Shown here one piece after another: positions 43,174 through 54,067 of a stretch of DNA of 60,637 bases (the stretch's first letter is position 1; each line of letters starts with the position of its first letter). Source of the stretch: Nemertoderma westbladi (taxonomy: Eukaryota; Xenacoelomorpha; Nemertodermatida; Nemertodermatidae); the NCBI GenBank assembly GCA_032718475.1, contig JAUCBJ010001181.1:1-60637 (forward strand), given 5' to 3'. A program made the translations under genes and the position numbers. A model generated the notes under the pieces. It was not told where the DNA came from and did not search any database. It was given only the letters and a program-made list of their open reading frames with translations.

Positions 43174-44640
43174 ATGGATCAACATACTAATATATTGAAA
43201 GAGAAATCGTCTGGCGCCGGAATAGTTATAAAGAAAGAACAATCAGATTGTATGATTATAAAGAGAGAACCAACAGACTCCACCCCCTATTATCTTGATG
43301 TTAAACAAGAGAAGTGCGTTTACAGATCATTTCCCATCGAAGATCACAACAATTTGTTCGGTAGAGTAAATATTGTCCCTGTACTAGATGACGAAGATAT
43401 TTCTTATGCACCATCTGAAGATTATTTTATTGTTGAAAAACGGGAAAACAATAGTCCAGACTGTAGGCCTATTGAAACAGAACCAACAATTAGTTGTGCA
43501 ACAACAGAGTCCGGTAGTTCTAATGAAACTGTTGGGGAGTTGGTATCTTCTTCAGACACCAGTTCCTGTTTGCATTGCAATGAATTATTTAATAACAAAG
43601 GAAATTTAGATAGACATATAGAATCCGTTCATAAAGACGTAAAGAATAAGTATAAATTCGATTATTGTGAGAAATTGTTTAAAGTAAAAAATTATGTAAA
43701 GAAGCATGTTGACGCTACCCATAAAGATATCAAACATAAGTGCGTTTACTGTCATAAAGAATTCAGTTACAAACACGGCATAAAACAACATGTTGACTTT
43801 GTACATAAAGATATCAAACATAAGTGTGGTTATTGTAATAAAGAATTCAGCCGGCAAAGTAGTCTAAACACCCACGTTAACTTTGTCCACAAAGGTATCA
43901 TCAAGTACAACTGTTTCGATTGTGGAAATTTATTTGCTAGAAAAGCCGAACTAAAAAAACATATCGAATCCGTTCACAAAGATATAAAACATAAATGCGG
44001 TTATTGTAATAAAGAATTCAGTTACAAATACGGCATAAAACAACATGTTGACTTTGTACATAAAGATATCAAACATAAGTGTGGTTATTGTAATAAAGAA
44101 TTCAGCCGGCAAAGTAGTCTAAACACTCACGTTAACTTTGTCCACAAAGGTATCATCAAGTACAGCTGTTTCGATTGTGGAAATTTATTTGCTACAAAAG
44201 CCGAACTAAAAAAACATATCGAATCCGTTCACAAAGATATAAAACATAAATGCGGTTATTGTAATAAAGAATTCAGTTACAAAACCGACATAAAACAACA
44301 TGTTGACTCTGTACATAAAGATATCAAACATAAGTGCGGTTATTGTAATAAAGAATTCAGCCGGCAAAGTAGTCTAAACACTCACGTTAACTTTGTCCAC
44401 AAAGGTATCATCAAGTATAGCTGTTCCGATTGTGGAAAATCATTTGCTACTAAAGCTCAACTAAAACAACATGTCGACTCTATACATAAAGATATCAAAC
44501 ATAAGTGCGGTTATTGTCATAAAGGATTCAGTCAGCAAGGCAGTCTAAACACCCACATTGACTTTGCCCACAAAGGTATCATCAAGTATACAGTAGCTGC
44601 TCCGATTGTGGAAAATTATTTGCTACATAAGCCGAACTAA
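43174..44640 (+). CDS. C2H2 zinc-finger protein, copy A (488 aa, 12 fingers)
   Basis: A probable nuclear DNA-binding regulator. The N-terminus holds three SUMO-type psi-K-x-E motifs in a row (IKKE at Lys20, IKRE at Lys30, VKQE at Lys44) in an otherwise acidic region with no KRAB, BTB or SCAN domain. Twelve C2H2 fingers of the form CX2CX12HX4H follow from about residue 130, joined by HKDIKHK-type linkers. Finger 2 has lost its first Cys. Fingers 3-5, 6-8 and 9-11 are a three-finger unit repeated with an 85-codon period. The frame closes after finger 12 because of a small insertion (about 5 bp, near 44586), and further finger sequence continues out of frame. The start is the ATG at 43174. Confidence 0.88.
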   Translation: MDQHTNILKEKSSGAGIVIKKEQSDCMIIKREPTDSTPYYLDVKQEKCVYRSFPIEDHNNLFGRVNIVPVLDDEDISYAPSEDYFIVEKRENNSPDCRPIETEPTISCATTESGSSNETVGELVSSSDTSSCLHCNELFNNKGNLDRHIESVHKDVKNKYKFDYCEKLFKVKNYVKKHVDATHKDIKHKCVYCHKEFSYKHGIKQHVDFVHKDIKHKCGYCNKEFSRQSSLNTHVNFVHKGIIKYNCFDCGNLFARKAELKKHIESVHKDIKHKCGYCNKEFSYKYGIKQHVDFVHKDIKHKCGYCNKEFSRQSSLNTHVNFVHKGIIKYSCFDCGNLFATKAELKKHIESVHKDIKHKCGYCNKEFSYKTDIKQHVDSVHKDIKHKCGYCNKEFSRQSSLNTHVNFVHKGIIKYSCSDCGKSFATKAQLKQHVDSIHKDIKHKCGYCHKGFSQQGSLNTHIDFAHKGIIKYTVAAPIVENYLLHKPN

Positions 44641-46052
44641 AACAACATGTCGACTGTATACATAAAGATATCAAACATAAGTGCAGTTATTGTAATAAAG
44701 AATTCAACCAGCAAAGGAATCTAAACACCCATGTGAACTACTTTCATAAAGGTATTAAGTAAAACTGTTTTCTTTGTGTAAAATAATTTGCTAAAACAAC
44801 ATATCGAATACGTTCACCAAGATATCAAACATAAGTGCAGTTATTGTCGTAAAGAATTCAGTCGGCAAGACTGCTTAAACACCCATATCAATTCTGTTCA
44901 TAAAACTTAAAGTTACCGGTAACAAAATTGTTGTATTTTGTAGTGAACTATATATATTTGTAACTGATTAAATACATTGATTTTAAGGTTATTAATGTTT
45001 TCAGTGAATCTGATTTTAATACAACATAAACGAAATCAATCAATGAATCAAAGTGAAACTTATAAATTAGTAGCATGTCGAGTTATATCCCCTTTGACTC
45101 CCTTCAACCGATTCCCACTTATTCCCATGCACTTATTCCTGCACTTATTCCTTTTTTACCAAAATAATAAACGACCACTTTAATAATTCAGGGAATTGGG
45201 AGGACTTTACAGCGGCAGTGTTTTATGTATACAGTATTTGTACTGTATATATTTATATCCTTTATCGGGATAACCTCTTTGCCGTCCGGTCTTTTTAGCT
45301 AAAAACGGCGCCGATATTTTATATAATAATTTTATCTAGAGGTTAATGCGTAATCCCTGTCCTTACAACCGAATAAAACTCTTTTACTTCACTTAAAGTT
45401 TGTTTTTGATTCCATTGAGTTTGTATATTGTACTGTATACTTGTATAACGTTACTTAGTTAACGTTACTTTGTATAACTTAGTTAAAGTCAAAATAAAAT
45501 ATATTAATGGGGGCAGCAGTAGAGCCGAAGTAATAGTTTATGCCGCATCTTTCCCTAACCAAGGTACCAAACAGCTTTTACAAGAGTTGTAAGAATAAAC
45601 TACAACGCTATTTAATTTCTTTCCAACGAGGCGAGGTGTAAGTCAGACCCACACCGTGTTAGGGATGCCTCACTGTGGAATGGTACCAGTTGGGGAAAAA
45701 TAAAACATACGTGTGACGTCAGAATAGTTAGGTGAATCAGAGATGACATAATGGCATTGGACCGAAATACTTTCTATTGTAATAACCAAGTGAACAACAA
45801 TAAACCCAACTGCTAAACTGTTTTTAAACTGCTAAACCCAGTACAATATACTGCCCTCTTAAGTCAAAACCATGTAACTGAAAAAACTTAGTTTTAAGTA
45901 AAATTGATCTAAAGGTAATGGATATATATGGTATAGTATGTCAACTTGTGAGTTATATGGTTTTATCTTACAGTAGTACAGTATCTTCCATTAACCTTCA
46001 CTGCCATATAGGCCCATACTACATATATAGGTCGTAAGATGTAGACGTAAGT
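43455..46052 (+). repeat. Segmental duplication, copy A
   Basis: From tccagactgtagg inside the zinc-finger gene to gatgtagacgtaagt downstream, this segment recurs at 46940-49445 in the same orientation. The non-coding parts differ by only scattered substitutions and small indels (for example the cgttacttagttaacgttac stretch near 45450, replaced in copy B), so the event is recent. Confidence 0.93.
44641..44910 (+). pseudogene. Out-of-frame 3' zinc-finger remnants of copy A
   Basis: Two further C2H2 finger sequences are recognisable in other frames (CSYCNKEFNQQRNLNTHVN; CSYCRKEFSRQDCLNTHIN). They are separated by stop codons and a deleted finger. They show that the ancestral protein had more fingers than the present ORF. 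Confidence 0.8.
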
Positions 46053-46227
46053 GTGACTGGGTAGTAAGCCTTCTAATTTTATGGATCTTTTGCTAATAGT
46101 TCTCAAAGTATTTAACGTCCAGGTTCTCAAAAAATACTACTCAAGAAAAATAGTAGCAATATTTATAGTGAAAAAAAGTTCATTTTTTTAATTCTAAAAA
46201 ACCGGTACTTTTTATTAAAAGAATACA
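44911..46227. other. 3' flank of zinc-finger copy A and duplication junction
   Basis: AT-rich, with no gene. The duplicated segment ends at 46052. 46053-46227 is unique spacer before the 42-bp array. Confidence 0.6.
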
Positions 46228-46905
46228 GTATACTGTAGCATCTGTTGGGGTGATTATTTCCTCCGTTGTGGCAACTACAGCATCTGTTGTGGCTATTATT
46301 TCCCCCGTTGTGGAAACTATAGCATCTGTTGTGGCAATTGTTTCCTCCGTTGTGGCAACTATAGCATCTGTTGGGGCGATTATTTCCTCCGTTGTGGCAA
46401 CTACAGCATCTGTTGTGGCGATTGTTTCCTCCGTTGTGGTAACTATAGCATCTGTTGGGGCGATTATTTCCTCCGTTGTGGCAACTATATCATCTGTTGT
46501 GGCAATTGTGTCCCCCGTTGTGGCAACTATAGCATCTGTTGTGTCGATTGTATCCCCGTTGTGGCAACTATAGCATCTGTTGGGGCGATTATTTCCTCCG
46601 TTGTGGCAACTATAGCATCTGTTGTGGCGATTGTATCCTCCGTTGTGGCAACTATAGCATCTGTTGTGGCGATTGTATCCTCCGTTGTGGCAACTATAGC
46701 ATCTGTTGTGGCAATTGTTTCCCCCGTTGTGGCAACTATAGCATCTGTTGTGTCGATTGTATCCCCGTTGTGGCAACTACAGTATAGCATCTGTTGGGGC
46801 GATTATTTCCTCCGTTGTGGCAACTACATCTGTTGTGGCGATTGTGTCCCCCGTTGTGGCGATTGCTTCCCCCGTTGTGGCAACTATAACCTCCTTTGTG
46901 GCGAT
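46228..46905 (-). repeat. 42-bp minisatellite array 2, about 16 units
   Basis: The same unit as 37070-37357 but on the opposite strand (tagcatctgttgtggcgatt + gtttcctccgttgtggcaac). Variants include tggggcgatt for tgtggcgatt, and several shortened units near the right end. It occupies the junction just before the duplicated zinc-finger copy B. Long open frames across it on both strands are period artefacts. Confidence 0.95.
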
Positions 46906-46919
46906 TTTATCATCAAAAT

Positions 46920-47954
46920 ATTGGAACTGACTCAAATACTCCAGACTGTAGGCCTATTGAAACAGAACCAACAATTAGTTGTGCAACAACAGCGTCCGGT
47001 AGTTCTAATGAAACTGTTGTGGAGTTGGTATCTTCTTCAGATACCAGTTCCTGTTTGCATTGTAATGAATTATTTAATAACAAAGGAAATTTAGAAAGAC
47101 ATATAGAATCCGTTCATAAAGACGTAAAGAATAAGTATAAATTCGATTATTGTGAGAAATTGTTTAAAGTAAAAAATTATGTAAAGAAGCATGTTGACGC
47201 TACCCGTAAAGATTTCAATCATAAGTGCGGTTACTGTCATAAAGAATTCAGTTACAAACACGAGATAAAACAACATGTTACCTCTGTACATAAAGCTATC
47301 AAACATAAGTGTGGTTATTGTAATAAAGAATTCAGCCGGCAAAGTAGTCTAAACACCCACGTTAACTTTGTCCACAAAGGTATCATCAAGTACAACTGTT
47401 TCGATTGTGGAAATTTATTTGCTAGAAAAGCCGAACTAAAAAAACATATCGAATCCGTTCACAAAGATATAAAACATAAATGCGGTTATTGTAATAAAGA
47501 ATTCAGTTACAAAACCGACATAAAACAACATGTTGACTCTGTACATAAAGATATCAAACATAAGTGCGGTTATTGTAATAAAGAATTCAGCCGGCAAAGT
47601 AGTCTAAACACTCACGTTAACTTTGTCCACAAAGGTATCATCAAGTATAGCTGTTCCGATTGTGGAAAATCATTTGCTACTAAAGCTCAACTAAAACAAC
47701 ATGTCGACTCTATACATAAAGATATCAAACATAAGTGCGGTTATTGTAATAAAGAATTCAGTTACAAATACGTACTAAAACAACATGTCGACTCTATACA
47801 TAAAGATATTAAATATAAGTGCGGTTATTGTCATAAAGGATTCAGTCTGCAAGGCAGTCTAAACACCCACATTGACTTTGCCCACAAAGGTATCATCAAG
47901 TATACAGTAGCTGCTCCGATTGTGGAAAATTATTTGCTACAAAAGCCGAACTAA
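46920..47954 (+). pseudogene. C2H2 zinc-finger gene copy B, 5' end missing (10 fingers)
   Basis: A duplicate of copy A from the PDCRPIETEPTISCATT stretch onward. The N-terminal SUMO-motif region is absent. The open frame contains no methionine codon at all, so it has no start unless an upstream exon is spliced on; tactccag at 46938-46945 could serve as an acceptor. It has ten fingers. Compared with copy A one three-finger unit is missing, and one finger (SYKYVLKQHVDSIH) is extra. It carries the same frame-breaking insertion at the end as copy A, so that mutation came before the duplication. The fingers themselves are intact, apart from finger 2 as in copy A. Confidence 0.85.
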
Positions 47955-49445
47955 AACAACATGTCGACTGTATACATAAAGATATCAAACATAAGTGCGG
48001 TTATTGTAATAAAGAATTCAACCAGCAAAGGAATCTAAACACCCATGTGAACTGCTTTCATAAAGGTATTAAGTAAAACTGTTTTCTTTGTGTAAAATAA
48101 TTTGCTAAAACAACATATCGAATACGTTCACCAAGATATCAAACATAAGTGCGGTTATTGTCATAAAGAATTCAGTTACAAATACGTACTAAAACAACAT
48201 GTCGACTCTATACATAAAGATATTAAATATAAGTGCGGTTATTGTCGTAAAGAATTCAGTCGGCAAGACTGCTTAAACACCCATATCAATTCTGTTCATA
48301 AAACTTAAAGTTACCGGTAACAAAATTGTTGTATTTTGTAGTGAACTATATATATTTGTAACTGATTAAATACATTGATTTTAAGGTTATTAATGTTTTC
48401 AGTGAATCTGATTTTAATACAACATAAACGAAATCAATCAATGAATCAAAGTGAAACTTATAAATTAGTAGCATGTCGAGTTATATCCCCTTTGACCCCC
48501 TTCAACCGATTCCCACTTATTCCCATGCACTTATTCCTGCACTTATTCCTTTTTTACCAAAATAATAAACGACCACTTTAATAATTCAGGGAATTGGGAG
48601 GACTTTACAGCGGCAGTGTTTTATGTATACAGTATTTGTACTGTATATATTTATATCCTTTATCGGGATAACCTCTTTGCCGTCCGGTCTTTTTAGCTAA
48701 AAACGGCGCCGATATTTTATATAATAATTTTATCTACAGGTTAATGCGTAATCCCTGTCCTTACAACCGAATAAAACTCTTTTACTTCACTTAAAGTTTG
48801 TTTTTGATTCCATTGAGTTTGTATATTGTACTGTATACTTGTATAACCTGGCGCTTTGTGGGTTCTTAGTTAAAGTCAAAATAAAATATATTAATGGGGG
48901 CAGCAGTAGAGCCGAAGTAATAGTTTATGCCGCATCTTTCCCTAACCAAGGTACCAAACAGCTTTTACAAGAGTTGTAAGAATAAACTACAACGCTATTT
49001 AATTTCTTTCCAACGAGGCGAGGTGTAAGTCAGACCCAGACCCACACCGTGTTAGGGATGCCTCACTGTGGAATGGTACCAGTTGGGGAAAAATAAAACA
49101 TACGTGTGACGTCAGAATAGTTAGGTGAATCAGAGATGACATAATGGCATTGGACCGAAATACTTTCTATTGTAATAACCAAGTGAACAACAATAAACCC
49201 AACTGCTAAACTGTTTTTAAACTGCTAAACCCAGTACAATATATTGCCCTCTTAAGTCAAAACCATGTAACTGAAAAAACTTAGTTTTAAGTAAAATTGA
49301 TCTAAAGGTAATGGATATATATGGTATAGTATGTCAACTTGTGAGTTATATGGTTTTATCTTACAGTAGTACAGTATCTTCCATTAACCTTCACTGCCAT
49401 ATAGGCCCATACTACATATATAGGTCGTAAGATGTAGACGTAAGT
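46940..49445 (+). repeat. Segmental duplication, copy B
   Basis: The downstream copy of 43455-46052. Its left edge lies 35 bp after the 42-bp minisatellite, and its right edge ends at gtagacgtaagt before unique DNA. Confidence 0.93.
47955..48308 (+). pseudogene. Out-of-frame 3' zinc-finger remnants of copy B
   Basis: One finger remnant is followed by a short open frame (48102-48308) with two good fingers (CGYCHKEFSYKYVLKQHVDS and CGYCRKEFSRQDCLNTHINS). The first of these is absent from the matching place in copy A, an independent finger insertion. Confidence 0.8.
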
Positions 49446-50352
49446 TGGCCTGGGTGGTCAGTCCCGTCAGCCCGTTCTGTACCGTAGTCATTATTCTATA
49501 GGCCTATTCTATTAGGCACAGTAACTGTGTAATTCTATCTACCTACTGCAGTACTGCATACCGTAGGTTAATACAGTAATACGACTACGTACAGAAGTAC
49601 AGTAGGCCATTCTTCCATTGGACTACCAGAACCAGACTACAGACAGACAGATACAGTTTGTCCAGTTGTCGGTACCACATAGGATCTAAGTTCGCTTTAC
49701 CGTAGTACAGTCAGACAGTATGCAGTACCCACGCAGTCATAAAATTAATGCGGGGTTTTTGTAGTTTGGGGACGGCAGTCAGAGCAGAGGGGGCAACCCT
49801 CAAGCCTCAACTGAACCGACTGACCAAAGAAGCAAAGCGAGGGCTTGGCATTTATGGTTGGGGACGGCAGTCCCAAACTTAAATGGTTGAAAATGTTTAC
49901 CGGTCAGGCAGTCAGCAGGTAGGCTTAATATAATTGTGTGAGTAGACAAACACAATGATAGAATTTAGGAACAATTTTAGGCTAATACTGTGTACTGTAA
50001 ATTAGTAATACCGGCACTGTTACTGCTGTAAAATAGGTAGGCCTACCTGCAGACCGGTGCCAGTAGGGGGAAGTGGGAAACAACGAACAGACGAAGTTTG
50101 TAAAAAGTCTAGAGTTTGCGTTTCACCACGGGTGACGAGCACATATCGTACAGGCTGACGGGCTGACGGGCATTAGAAAATCGACCAAAAAATTACCTCC
50201 GCTGTTACGTACGGATCAGGTCATTGCCGCCTATCGTAATCCTTCTAATCTGATAATAATCCACAGTTAGCTGTCAATCTGTGGTCTGTCTGTCTGTAGG
50301 CCTATCTTTTACCGGTATCTTATCTAAATCACTGAATGTCGACTGTTGGAAG
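48309..50352. other. Duplicated 3' flank, then PTCD3 upstream region
   Basis: The duplicated flank runs to 49445, then unique DNA rich in taggcctac and cagtac palindromes up to the PTCD3 start. No further gene recognised. Confidence 0.6.
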
Positions 50353-52869
50353 ATGTATCGACTTATCTTTCGTGGAGAAGTTACCTGCACAGCAGTAACA
50401 TTATCTCGTTTCAATTACAATGTAACACGTCTACAATATCATAAGGGTGAGAAATATGGTGGACTGCAGAGGGCTAAAAGGCCTTTGGAACATTACAATA
50501 AAACGGGTGTCGAAGAAGCAATACACCAACGGACTGAATGTGATAAGTGGTTGAACGAAAAAGACAAACGTGAGAATGAAATAGAGCATGCTAGATCGAA
50601 AGTTTCGAAATTTGAAATTCCTGATTATATTCCAAGGAAATACAATGACATATTGGAAGCCATTTCTGGGACGGTAAATTATGATAACACAACATATGGG
50701 GATTATATGTTCCACGATGATCCAGTCATAATGCCGCGGAGCCAAAAGCAAAAAACAATGTTTGCTGCATCTATGAATGAAGGAAGACGCGTCGCTGACA
50801 CGATATTCGTGGATAACCCAACGTGGTTTGATGGATTCCATGTGGAACTGTCTCCTCCGACACTCACTAGACGGGAGTATCTCAACGATGCAGGGATACC
50901 GGCATTGGAGGAATCCATAAACGCTCTCGACGTGTCCCGAAGTCTCAAAATATTTTTCTCACTTCTCGAGTCAGAAGGGATTGAAATGGGATCTAAAAGT
51001 GCAATTGATCTTCCTTTAGACATAGGAAATAATCTCATAGAACTATTAAGCTATTCCTGTGGTGTAGATTTACCAGGAAGTCACATAGGTACAATGAAAT
51101 CAGAACTCGGACTGAATTCCAGGTATTTGAACGATTCAACAAATGAAGAGGAATTCAATGACGATGACTCCCACCCCAAGACTGATATTAAAGAAGTGGA
51201 ATGGACCAACGATTGCGTGGTAGATGATGTATTCGAGATGCTGAAGAACAAAGATGCTGCTACGTATTGCGCCTTGGTTGAAGGCGCCATTATGCATGGA
51301 AACCTGGACAGGGGACTGGATGTTTATAAACGAATGTTGGATTGTAACCTAATACCAAACATCGATTGTTGCAATTCTGTAATTCAGGCAACCTGGAATG
51401 AATATTGGCCGTTTGATTCAGTGGGTGTTTCTTCTAACGGAGAGCAGCGAGAAACAGCCGGAGAACAGGTCACCCGTCTGGACATCATAGAGTCACGTAT
51501 CCGTGGAATATGTGAGAATATAGTTTTATGGTCATTAATTCCGACGACGAATACTTTAAACTCAACAATAAAGGCTCTACATAAGTCTGGGGCTCAGACT
51601 GCCGACATTATCCCTTGGTTCAACGAGTTTGTTGCCTCCGGTGTGGAACCCAGCCTTGGGACACTTCATACCATGATGAATACTACCTTACAGCTGCGGG
51701 AGATGCCATCAACACTCTCACCTGAAGTAAAAGAGGTAGCCAAACCGGGTCAACAACGTTTACAGGTGAAGAAAGATCATGGTCGCTACGGTAAGATGAT
51801 TATACATCAACTGAAGGATCAGCAATACCGGGTGCAGTGCAAGGAGGATTTCCAATTCATCCCGAACGCATTCTCCTTTGTTAGATGGGAGAATATGCTG
51901 TGCGAATGTTACAAGTTAATAGACGTAATTACTAAGAGAAATAATATGTTATTTATCAATTCCACCGACCAACTAGATAAAGTAACTTCGACCTCTTTGC
52001 GAATGCTTTGTAATTTGGAACACAACGCTCGTATAATAATGCGGGTTTACAACCGACTCGTCCCTTCCATGGGGACACCGATGCTGAAGTTATTTCGAGA
52101 TATTATGACGGTGACTTACAGTCAGGGGGGCCACTCCGATCATATGGTACAACTGTGGAGGGACGCGCAAGCATTCAATTACCAGTACAATCTGTGGATG
52201 TTGCGGTTCTTTATAAAATGGGCGGAGAGTGTCGCATCGAAGAGGGAGGCAGACACTACGGAGGTCATCGTAATGATGGAGGAAATAGTGGAGACCTTGA
52301 AAGAGATTCACAGCGCTTTCAGTAGAATAGGTGTCGACCCAGAGGAGACACCAGTTGTTACCGCTAAAGACTTTCAGAAGATAGTTGATATATACTGCTA
52401 TCTGGATAGATTGGACGATGCTTGCAATCTCTGCCACGAACTACACAAGGTCAAAATTATTCCACGAAGTTCCCTCGTTATTACTTTGTTGGAATCCTGC
52501 CTCAGAGCTAGGAGGGTTTTGGATGCCGCCAAACTCATTCACCTCTATAAGTCAACCTTCCCCCCTCATATGGTCAATAAGTTCATAGAAATAGCGAGAG
52601 AAGGTGGGAATTCAACAGTGGACAGCGCCAATATATTATCGTCTGTGTCCAGTAGTCTGAATTCGGAGGAAGTTAGTGATAGCGGTGACGGCAGACCCTC
52701 TATTGGTGGTTCCCTTGACGACACGGACGCGTTATGGCATGTGCAGAAGGACGCCCTGCTCAACTTACAACTCTTCACCGTGCTGAAAAATAATAGGAAT
52801 CGATTTCGGCAAAATAAAAAGGCAGCTTTGGATGCGGCTGTGGAAGAGGAACGTGGTAGTATCCAATAG
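50353..52869 (+). CDS. PTCD3: Small mitoribosomal subunit PPR protein PTCD3/mS39 (838 aa), intronless
   Basis: A pentatricopeptide-repeat protein of the mitochondrial small ribosomal subunit. In the family it is needed for mitochondrial translation and lies near the mRNA entry path. The start chosen is the ATG at 50353: the frame upstream opens only with GTG, and MYRLIFRGEVTCTAVTLSRF has the Arg-rich, acid-free character of a mitochondrial presequence. A conserved block around EIPDYIPRKYNDILEAISGT, then YMFHDDPVIMPRSQ, matches the PTCD3 N-terminal domain. PPR-type helical repeats include TYCALVEGAIMHGNLDRGLD and YCYLDRLDDACNLCHELHK. It is longer than human PTCD3 (689), mostly from acidic loops. 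One exon. Confidence 0.88.
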   Translation: MYRLIFRGEVTCTAVTLSRFNYNVTRLQYHKGEKYGGLQRAKRPLEHYNKTGVEEAIHQRTECDKWLNEKDKRENEIEHARSKVSKFEIPDYIPRKYNDILEAISGTVNYDNTTYGDYMFHDDPVIMPRSQKQKTMFAASMNEGRRVADTIFVDNPTWFDGFHVELSPPTLTRREYLNDAGIPALEESINALDVSRSLKIFFSLLESEGIEMGSKSAIDLPLDIGNNLIELLSYSCGVDLPGSHIGTMKSELGLNSRYLNDSTNEEEFNDDDSHPKTDIKEVEWTNDCVVDDVFEMLKNKDAATYCALVEGAIMHGNLDRGLDVYKRMLDCNLIPNIDCCNSVIQATWNEYWPFDSVGVSSNGEQRETAGEQVTRLDIIESRIRGICENIVLWSLIPTTNTLNSTIKALHKSGAQTADIIPWFNEFVASGVEPSLGTLHTMMNTTLQLREMPSTLSPEVKEVAKPGQQRLQVKKDHGRYGKMIIHQLKDQQYRVQCKEDFQFIPNAFSFVRWENMLCECYKLIDVITKRNNMLFINSTDQLDKVTSTSLRMLCNLEHNARIIMRVYNRLVPSMGTPMLKLFRDIMTVTYSQGGHSDHMVQLWRDAQAFNYQYNLWMLRFFIKWAESVASKREADTTEVIVMMEEIVETLKEIHSAFSRIGVDPEETPVVTAKDFQKIVDIYCYLDRLDDACNLCHELHKVKIIPRSSLVITLLESCLRARRVLDAAKLIHLYKSTFPPHMVNKFIEIAREGGNSTVDSANILSSVSSSLNSEEVSDSGDGRPSIGGSLDDTDALWHVQKDALLNLQLFTVLKNNRNRFRQNKKAALDAAVEEERGSIQ

Positions 52870-54067
52870 GAACAGTCGTGGAATACATATCCTTATTGAC
52901 TACGGGTTTTATATAGTCTGATTTGATTAGTGCTTAACTTAAATATAACAATAATATGTGCTTACTGAACAGTAGTTTTAAACGTTATTGTCGTATCGTA
53001 TTGCCATATATTTCACTAATTTTAATATTAAACTATACGAAATATCCAAATATATATATTAATGAATTTTGGCAACTTTTAAATTTAATTTGTTGTGGAA
53101 ACAATACTCATTGCTTCAGCTCACCTACCCTAAGCTCCCGCTGGCCAAATAATACACAAACAACATGGAATCCAAATTATCTACCCAACACAATAAATTA
53201 ATTTATAACGAACCGGCGTTATTGAATTTGTTAAGTTATATTTTATCAACGTGGGATTTGTTGTTAGACTAAAGGTGGTAAAACAATCTTTTCATATTTA
53301 AGTTTTAAAGTTATACGTTTTAATTTTTATATTATAATTAATATTTAATTTGTAGGATTAGCAGCAGTAACTATATTTCCAATTGTATTATTAAATATTA
53401 TATAGTAATATTATAGTATTATAATGAATATATTTTACGTATGACACATTTACGTCATCAGGTAGCAAAACAATTAGTAACTCTGTAATATGTTGGCTAA
53501 TTGTCCATTTATAAATTGTTTTATAAATTACTTAATTAATTGGGTTTTAAAGTGGGTTCATATTAGTTATATACATACATATATATACATTACATATTTA
53601 TATAGAACCGGTTGTACCGGAATTGATATTAATCAACTATAAATTAATCAAACAGCGTTGCTTTTTAGACCATTATAATAAATTATTGTGAGTAAAATTA
53701 ATGTTTTTCCTCAACCATTTAGGAATTTTTGCTGAAATTGATAAAAATTCAGAATTGTCTGGAACCATGAATAAATAATATTGTATTACTATCTAATATA
53801 CTGACTGATTGAGTATCGATCAGTTAGAATATATAAGGACAGTATGAGTCCGTTAAAAATGTTAACGAACTAAATAAGAACGGACCTAATTAAGTCTATT
53901 AATTAATTATATCTATTAGGATTCGTTTATTTGGCTTATTATGTTTATGGGTAGTACTCTGGGAAGGAATATTATCTATTGATTGATTAACCCGACCTCT
54001 TCTATTTCCTGACGACTGGCCGCTAACTATTTGAATTTCCCTCCCTTACACTTCGGCTACTATAATA
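52870..54067. other. Intergenic DNA between PTCD3 and TRAPPC6
   Basis: Very AT-rich, with no gene or repeat recognised. Confidence 0.6.

Noticed and set aside
46180-47094. Several overlapping ORFs (His/Asn/Arg/Cys or Val/Ala/Ile repeats)
   Set aside because: All are alternative readings of the 42-bp minisatellite; none continues in the zinc-finger frame.
50281-50352. N-terminal extension of PTCD3
   Set aside because: The longer frame opens with GTG. The ATG at 50353 gives a mitochondrial-type presequence.
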